Source of the DNA: Sulfitobacter guttiformis
Lineage (GTDB): Bacteria > Pseudomonadota > Alphaproteobacteria > Rhodobacterales > Rhodobacteraceae
DNA length: 64,000 nt
Reading direction: 5' to 3'
Assembly: GCF_003610455.1 (NCBI RefSeq)
Contig: NZ_RAQK01000001.1
Location: 1,302,001 to 1,366,000, forward strand
Shown: positions 59,535 to 64,000 of the stretch, piece after piece
How the letters are laid out: each line of letters begins with the position of its first letter
Position numbering within the stretch: position 1 is the first letter of the stretch
Position numbers and translations under genes: made by a program
Notes under the pieces: generated by a model
What the model was told of the DNA's origin: nothing
Database searches by the model: none
The model's input: the letters and a program-made list of their open reading frames with translations, nothing else

Positions 59535-60941
59535 ATGTCCCCCAAAACGCTCTATGATAAAATCTGGGACGCTCACGTTGCCCATGAAGCTGATGACGGC
59601 ACTTGCCTGCTTTATATCGACCGCCACCTCGTCCATGAGGTGACGTCACCGCAAGCATTCGAAGGTCTGCGCATGACAGGCCGTACCGTTCGTGCACCCG
59701 ATAAAACAATCGCAGTGCCGGACCATAACGTGCCCACAACGCTGGATCGCGCCAACGCGGCAACCATGACCGAGGACAGCCGCATTCAGGTCGACGCCCT
59801 TGACACCAATGCAAAAGAATTCGGCATTCACTACTATCCTGTCTCCGATGTACGCCAAGGCATCGTGCACATCGTAGGTCCCGAACAGGGCTGGACCCTC
59901 CCCGGCATGACAGTTGTCTGCGGCGACAGCCACACCGCCACCCACGGCGCGTTCGGCGCACTGGCCCACGGTATCGGCACATCCGAGGTCGAACACGTGC
60001 TGGCCACCCAAACGCTGATCCAGCGCAAGGGCAAGAACATGAAGGTCGAAATCACCGGTAAGTTGCGGCCTGGCGTCACCGCCAAGGACATTACACTGTC
60101 GGTGATCGGTGTTACCGGCACCGCAGGCGGCACCGGATATGTGATCGAGTATTGCGGTGAAGCGATTAGAGATTTGTCCATGGAAGGACGTATGACAGTC
60201 TGCAACATGGCGATCGAAGGTGGCGCGCGCGCAGGCCTGATTGCTCCGGACGAAAAGACATATGCTTATTGCATGGGCCGCCCACACGCACCGAAAGGTG
60301 CGCAATGGGAAGCTGCTATGGAGTGGTGGAAAACCCTCTACTCGGATGATGACGCCCATTGGGACAAGGTTGTGACCCTCAAAGGCGAGGAGATCGCACC
60401 TGTCGTCACATGGGGCACTTCCCCAGAGGACGTGCTGCCGATTACCGCCAATATCCCCGCAGCAGCCGACTTCAAGGGCGGTAAAATCGAAGCGGCGCAG
60501 CGTTCGCTTGATTATATGGGCCTTACGGCCGGCACACCGCTTACTGACGTCCAGATCGATACGGTATTCATCGGGTCCTGCACTAACGGTCGGATCGAGG
60601 ATTTGCGCGCAGCGGCCGCAATCTTGAAGGGCAAAAAGATCAAGGAAGGTATGCGGGCCATGGTCGTGCCCGGATCCGGACTTGTCCGTGCGCAAGCCGA
60701 GGAAGAAGGCCTCGCCGATATCTTCATCGAGGCAGGCTTCGAATGGCGCCTCGCGGGCTGTTCCATGTGCCTTGCGATGAACCCTGATCAACTCGCCCCC
60801 GGCGAGCGTTGTGCAGCAACCTCAAACCGTAACTTTGAGGGCCGTCAAGGTCGCGGCGGACGTACGCACCTGATGTCACCCGCAATGGCAGCAGCGGCAG
60901 CCGTGACAGGTAGACTCACAGATGTACGCGAGATGATGTAG
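59535..60941 (+). CDS. leuC: 3-isopropylmalate dehydratase large subunit
   Basis: 468 aa. The [4Fe-4S] cysteines are Cys349 in [13 protein letters not shown] and Cys409 and Cys412 in [46 protein letters not shown] (about 128-160) is the aconitase-family signature. It interconverts 2- and 3-isopropylmalate in leucine synthesis together with LeuD, encoded 114 bases downstream. Length equals that of other LeuC proteins. Confidence 0.97.
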   Translation: MSPKTLYDKIWDAHVAHEADDGTCLLYIDRHLVHEVTSPQAFEGLRMTGRTVRAPDKTIAVPDHNVPTTLDRANAATMTEDSRIQVDALDTNAKEFGIHYYPVSDVRQGIVHIVGPEQGWTLPGMTVVCGDSHTATHGAFGALAHGIGTSEVEHVLATQTLIQRKGKNMKVEITGKLRPGVTAKDITLSVIGVTGTAGGTGYVIEYCGEAIRDLSMEGRMTVCNMAIEGGARAGLIAPDEKTYAYCMGRPHAPKGAQWEAAMEWWKTLYSDDDAHWDKVVTLKGEEIAPVVTWGTSPEDVLPITANIPAAADFKGGKIEAAQRSLDYMGLTAGTPLTDVQIDTVFIGSCTNGRIEDLRAAAAILKGKKIKEGMRAMVVPGSGLVRAQAEEEGLADIFIEAGFEWRLAGCSMCLAMNPDQLAPGERCAATSNRNFEGRQGRGGRTHLMSPAMAAAAAVTGRLTDVREMM

Positions 60942-61055
60942 CGGACGCTCACCAGTTTTCTCCAGCTCCCCCTCCTTGGTCAAGTCACCAGCGAGGAGGG
61001 ACTGGAAGGACCGAGGAGCAGCGCCCTTTCTTCCAATTCAGGAAAGCCTTGACCC

Positions 61056-61661
61056 ATGAATAAATTTACCACCCTGAGCGGCATCGCCGCGCCCATGCCC
61101 CTGATCAACATCGACACGGATATGATAATTCCGAAACAGTTTCTAAAAACCATCAAACGCTCCGGCCTTGGGGTGAACCTGTTCGACGAAATGCGTTATG
61201 ATGACGATCGCAACGAGATCCCGACATTTGTATTGAACAAGCCACAGTACCGCGATGCGCAGATCCTTGTCGCCGGTGACAACTTCGGCTGCGGCTCCTC
61301 GCGTGAGCATGCGCCATGGGCTATCGCAGATTTCGGCATCACTTGCGTAATCGCCCCTAGCTATGCCGATATTTTTTATAACAACTGCTTCAAAAATGGC
61401 ATTCTGCCCATCATCCTGCCGCAGGAGCAGGTGGATATTTTGATGAAAGATGCGGAAAAAGGTGCAAATGCCCGTATCGAAATCGATCTCGAAAACCAGA
61501 GCATTACCTCGTCCGATGGTGAGGTGTTCACATTTGAGGTTGATGCGTTCAAGAAACACTGCCTTATGAACGGCCTCGACGATATTGGCCTGACGATGGA
61601 GAAAGCAGCCTCCATTGATACCTTCGAGACCGCAGCAGCCCAGAGCCGTCCTTGGGTCTGA
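61056..61661 (+). CDS. leuD: 3-isopropylmalate dehydratase small subunit
   Basis: 201 aa. [20 protein letters not shown] near the N-terminus and [21 protein letters not shown] (about 70-90) are diagnostic. It forms the swivel domain completing LeuC. The leuC-leuD gap has an imperfect hairpin (about 60970-61005, CCCTCC/GGAGGG). Downstream lies an unusual hairpin-rich region instead of leuB. Confidence 0.97.
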   Translation: MNKFTTLSGIAAPMPLINIDTDMIIPKQFLKTIKRSGLGVNLFDEMRYDDDRNEIPTFVLNKPQYRDAQILVAGDNFGCGSSREHAPWAIADFGITCVIAPSYADIFYNNCFKNGILPIILPQEQVDILMKDAEKGANARIEIDLENQSITSSDGEVFTFEVDAFKKHCLMNGLDDIGLTMEKAASIDTFETAAAQSRPWV

Positions 61662-61666
61662 GCCAG

Positions 61667-61798
61667 TAGCTTTAGTTAATTTGCTTAAGCGTAATTTAAC
61701 TAAAGCTATAATTTGAGCAAATTTTCTAGTGGGCGTATCCTATGCATCCACTAGATGTTGCGGTCGCCTTATTTGCGCCGCGCAAATGATGCAACATC
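61667..61798. repeat. Stacked inverted repeats after leuD
   Basis: Three structures in 132 bases. First, TAGCTTTAGTTAA (61667-61679) with TTAACTAAAGCTA (61696-61708). Second, TCTAGTGG (61725-61732) with CCACTAGA (61748-61755). Third, GATGTTGC (61754-61761) with GCAACATC (61791-61798), enclosing ATTTGCGC-C-GCGCAAAT (61771-61787). All arms are perfect. The first may end the leuCD transcript; the set as a whole looks like a structured RNA or a small repeat element. Confidence 0.6.
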
Positions 61799-61883
61799 GC
61801 ACCACCCTTTCCCTCAAAACGCCTCATCGCTCCAGTTAACTGACGTAACAGTCTTGAGAACTAAGGCGAAAGGAGGCATGATT

Positions 61884-61964
61884 GTGACAACAATGAGGCA
61901 GGCCTTCCGACCCGAAGGCATCAAGTTGGAACAAGCACGCGACAAACGCGGCTGGCCAGTTTGA
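61884..61964 (+). CDS. Possible 26-codon leader ORF
   Basis: A GTG start sits 7 bases after a strong AAAGGAGG; the peptide (VTTMRQAFRPEGIKLEQARD and six more) ends 13 bases before the TTG of the membrane protein gene. An ATG at 61878 is too close to the ribosome site. The frame is too short to judge by composition. It could be a leader peptide that couples translation to the gene downstream. Confidence 0.3.
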   Translation: MTTMRQAFRPEGIKLEQARDKRGWPV

Positions 61965-61977
61965 AAGGGATAGAACG

Positions 61978-62817
61978 TTGATAGCACGTATCACCAGCGC
62001 TGCGGCGCGTGGACTTTTGGTTGCGACCATGATCATGACCCCTGCGCTCGTCCTGCCGGGCCTCGATGCTGATTCGACGCAAATAATTCTTCTGGTTGGG
62101 CTACTGGCCGCAATCCTTACATTTGTTGAGTATACCTCAGTTTTCCCGAGTATTGTTGAATTTCGTGACGCGGCTCCGTTCAACAGACTGCGCTTTACCT
62201 CGCTGTTCCTGACAGTGTTTTTGCTGAGCGCGATTGTAAAAGGCATGACTGATCCAACGGTGCTGACGATGGCGCTCACCTCGATCGGTACGATCGTAGG
62301 CAATGCGATGGACTTCCCTTACTCTCCCGTTCGCATGGTTGTTCTGATGCTTCCCGTTGACGCAAACTATGAAACGGTAAGCTTTGTGCGAACGGCAGCC
62401 GGTTTGTCCTATCTCATTTCGCTGATCGCAATGACGGCATTTGTGTTTCTAGTCCGCATTCTGAACTGGCCTGCACGTGCGGGTGCTTTCAATGTCTGGG
62501 TAAATCTCCCTCTGTTCGATCCTACTGCGGGTGGGGATGTACTGGAGCGGCTGCAGCGTGACGCGCGGGTCAACATCGCCCTGGGATTCCTTTTGCCCTT
62601 CGCCGTTCCGGCAATGGTCAAACTAGCCTCCGGTCTGATAGACCCTGTAACATTGCAGAATCCGCAAACCCTTATTTGGACAATCGCAGCATGGGCCTTT
62701 CTTCCGGCAAGCATCATCATGCGCGGCATCGCCATGGGCAAGATTGCCGATATGATCGAGGAAAAGCGCAAACGCGCCTATGCCGAACAGGCAGCCGCAG
62801 GATTGCAGATCGCCTGA
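61978..62817 (+). CDS. Multi-helix membrane protein of unknown function
   Basis: 279 aa from a TTG preceded by AAAGGGA. About six hydrophobic segments, among them LVATMIMTPALVLPGL, QIILLVGLLAAILTF, FTSLFLTVFLLSAIV and LSYLISLIAMTAFVFLV. No catalytic motif is recognised. The C-terminus is charged (IEEKRKRAYAEQ). Its stop overlaps the likely CTG start of the next gene by 4 bases. The pair sits between leuD and leuB. Confidence 0.75.
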   Translation: MIARITSAAARGLLVATMIMTPALVLPGLDADSTQIILLVGLLAAILTFVEYTSVFPSIVEFRDAAPFNRLRFTSLFLTVFLLSAIVKGMTDPTVLTMALTSIGTIVGNAMDFPYSPVRMVVLMLPVDANYETVSFVRTAAGLSYLISLIAMTAFVFLVRILNWPARAGAFNVWVNLPLFDPTAGGDVLERLQRDARVNIALGFLLPFAVPAMVKLASGLIDPVTLQNPQTLIWTIAAWAFLPASIIMRGIAMGKIADMIEEKRKRAYAEQAAAGLQIA

Positions 62818-63821
62818 TACGCACACTTGCTACGGCGCTCATTGTTTTGGCTTTTTCGCCGGCCCTTTTGAAGGCCGATACGTTGCGTATAGCCACTTTC
62901 AATGCCGAGCTTATGCGCAAAGGTCCCGGTCTTTTGCTCCGCGACATACAGCGCGGCAAAGATCCCCAACTGGACGCCTTTGTTGCGCTGCTGGTCGATG
63001 TTCGTCCCGATGTGATTACGCTACAGGGGATTGACTACGATCTCCGCCAGACCGCCCTTAACGCGCTTGCAAGTATGCTGGCACAAGCAGGCCTCGAATA
63101 TTCCTACATGTTCTCCAGCGCGCCCAATGCTGGGCAGGCCAGCGGCCTTGACTTGAACGGAAACGGCACTTTGGGGGACGCTGATGATGCACACGGCTAT
63201 GGCCGCTTTAACGGTATGGGCGGCATGGCTGTCCTGTCGCGCTTTCCCATCGTCTTCGATGCAGTGCAGGACTTCACCCCGATGCTCTGGCGCGATCTGA
63301 AAAATCACATCTATCCCTTCTCCGACGGGCAACCTTTCGGCGGTGGTGATGTATTCGCTGCCCATCGCCTTTCGTCACGAAACCATTGGGTCGTACCAAT
63401 TCAGACGCCCCATGGCGGCACCCTGCGCCTGATGACATTTCACGCGACCCCGCCCGTTTATGACGGCGACGAGGACCGCAATGGTCGCCGAAACCATGAC
63501 GAGGTTGCTTTCTGGCTCGATTATCTCGCCTTTGACACCAGCGATCTGCCATTTGTCCTTGCAGGGACTGCAAATATCGATCCTGTAAGGAGCAGCGGTC
63601 GGCCTACCGCGATCAAAGAGTTGTTGGCCTCTCCCCTCCTGCAAAACCCTTTTGACGACAGCCCCACCGCTGACTTTAAAGATCCTTTTCCTGGCAATTT
63701 ACGCGTCGACTACCTTTTGCCGTCGACTCACTGGCGCGTGACAGGACAGGGCATCGTGGGCGCACCGGCGGTCAGCCGCCATAGCCTGTTGTGGCTCGAC
63801 ATCACACCTACCGATCCTTGA
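62814..63821 (+). CDS. Secreted endonuclease/exonuclease/phosphatase-fold protein
   Basis: About 335 aa. After a hydrophobic leader (LATALIVLAFSPALLKA), LRIATFNAEL, RPDVITLQGIDYD and GMAVLSRFPI give the EEP fold, with MTFHATPPVYDGDEDRNGRRN and a shift of the usual GDFN to LAGTANIDP. That site and the Ser-Leu-Leu ending in place of SDH suggest altered catalysis. No ATG, GTG or TTG fits; CTG at 62814, overlapping the previous stop (CTGA), is the best start, so the 5' end is uncertain. Confidence 0.75.
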   Translation: MIRTLATALIVLAFSPALLKADTLRIATFNAELMRKGPGLLLRDIQRGKDPQLDAFVALLVDVRPDVITLQGIDYDLRQTALNALASMLAQAGLEYSYMFSSAPNAGQASGLDLNGNGTLGDADDAHGYGRFNGMGGMAVLSRFPIVFDAVQDFTPMLWRDLKNHIYPFSDGQPFGGGDVFAAHRLSSRNHWVVPIQTPHGGTLRLMTFHATPPVYDGDEDRNGRRNHDEVAFWLDYLAFDTSDLPFVLAGTANIDPVRSSGRPTAIKELLASPLLQNPFDDSPTADFKDPFPGNLRVDYLLPSTHWRVTGQGIVGAPAVSRHSLLWLDITPTDP

Positions 63822-63875
63822 CGGCCATCGCCCTGCGCGCTACGCCGATTTAAGTCAATTTCAGGAGCATTTCGC

Positions 63876-64000
63876 ATGGCAAACCCCACCCTTTTGATCC
63901 TCGCCGGTGACGGCATTGGCCCCGAGGTCATGGGCCAGGTCACCCGCATCATCGACTGGTTCGGTGACAAGCGCGGCCTCGCGTTCGATGTCGAGCATGA
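63876..64000 (+). CDS. leuB: 3-isopropylmalate dehydrogenase (5' part only)
   Basis: The ATG has CAGGAG 9 bases upstream. The 41 visible residues ([20 protein letters not shown] and on) are the conserved LeuB N-terminus with the nucleotide-site loop GDGIGPE. It oxidises 3-isopropylmalate in leucine synthesis. It continues past the window. The two genes before it are not known leucine genes. Confidence 0.95.
   Translation, partial: MANPTLLILAGDGIGPEVMGQVTRIIDWFGDKRGLAFDVEH

Noticed and set aside
1..64000. Mobile elements, prophage, CRISPR arrays, tRNA or rRNA genes
   Set aside because: No transposase, integrase or phage proteins, no regular spaced repeats, and no tRNA-like cloverleaf or rRNA sequence was seen on reading.

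Overview
The window reads as chromosomal DNA of a marine alphaproteobacterium, most likely of the Roseobacter group (Rhodobacteraceae). The evidence is the combination of a PhyR/NepR/EcfG general stress response with matching promoters, a TAXI-type TRAP transporter, glycolate oxidase glcDEF, a DUF1523 protein, a fused DppD-DppF peptide importer, the order leuC-leuD-(two extra genes)-leuB, and moderate GC content. I see no rRNA or tRNA genes, CRISPR array, insertion sequence or prophage. Gene functions are assigned from protein motifs read by eye, not from database searches.

Layout. 1-3462 (minus): an intermembrane lipid-transport set of PqiC lipoprotein (cut by the window edge), PqiB with MCE domains, and PqiA split into two genes. 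3532-11174 (minus): an alpha-methylacyl-CoA racemase/CoA-transferase, a C45 acyltransferase-like protein, then a nitrilase, a large Orn/Lys/Arg-type decarboxylase and an ATP-grasp ligase. The last three form the most interesting candidate for an undescribed pathway. 11312-15150: TAXI-TRAP transporter. 15554-20236: a membrane-anchored glutamate-synthase-like protein, a secreted protein, gabT and its divergent XRE-cupin regulator.

20312-24736: general stress response island. The order is nepR-ecfG-histidine kinase (minus), facing away from phyR (plus). GGAAC-N16/17-GTT promoters lie between nepR and phyR on both strands and almost wholly overlap. The same motif precedes a 53-aa membrane protein and a DUF883/YqjE-like pair, which ties these small proteins to the regulon. 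24758-26569: YihY and FNT membrane proteins.

26718-39663: a peptide-utilisation region with an M20 peptidase, a solute-binding protein, DppB, DppC, fused DppDF, a P1 (DmpA-type) aminopeptidase, an alpha/beta hydrolase and a TTC38-like TPR protein. The last six are linked by overlapping or abutting start/stop codons. Between them sit an Hsp70 (YegD-like), a DUF1294 protein, an HDAC-family deacetylase and an HdeA-like periplasmic protein.

39730-48768: mixed metabolic and surface genes (DUF805, FAH, sulfotransferase, GT14 glycosyltransferase, HIT, DUF1523, cupin, kynurenine-formamidase-like hydrolase, gabD, Hsp20). 48896-50522: two tandem secreted trypsin-like proteases that share an unusual C-terminal tail. 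50570-54906: glcD-glcE-membrane protein-glcF behind a perfect 9-3-9 palindrome. 55118-59225: DUF599, a secreted protein, RlmH, RsfS, a flavodoxin-reductase-like enzyme and MscS. 59535-64000: leuC, leuD, a hairpin-rich intergenic region, a membrane protein, a secreted endonuclease/exonuclease/phosphatase-fold protein, and the start of leuB.
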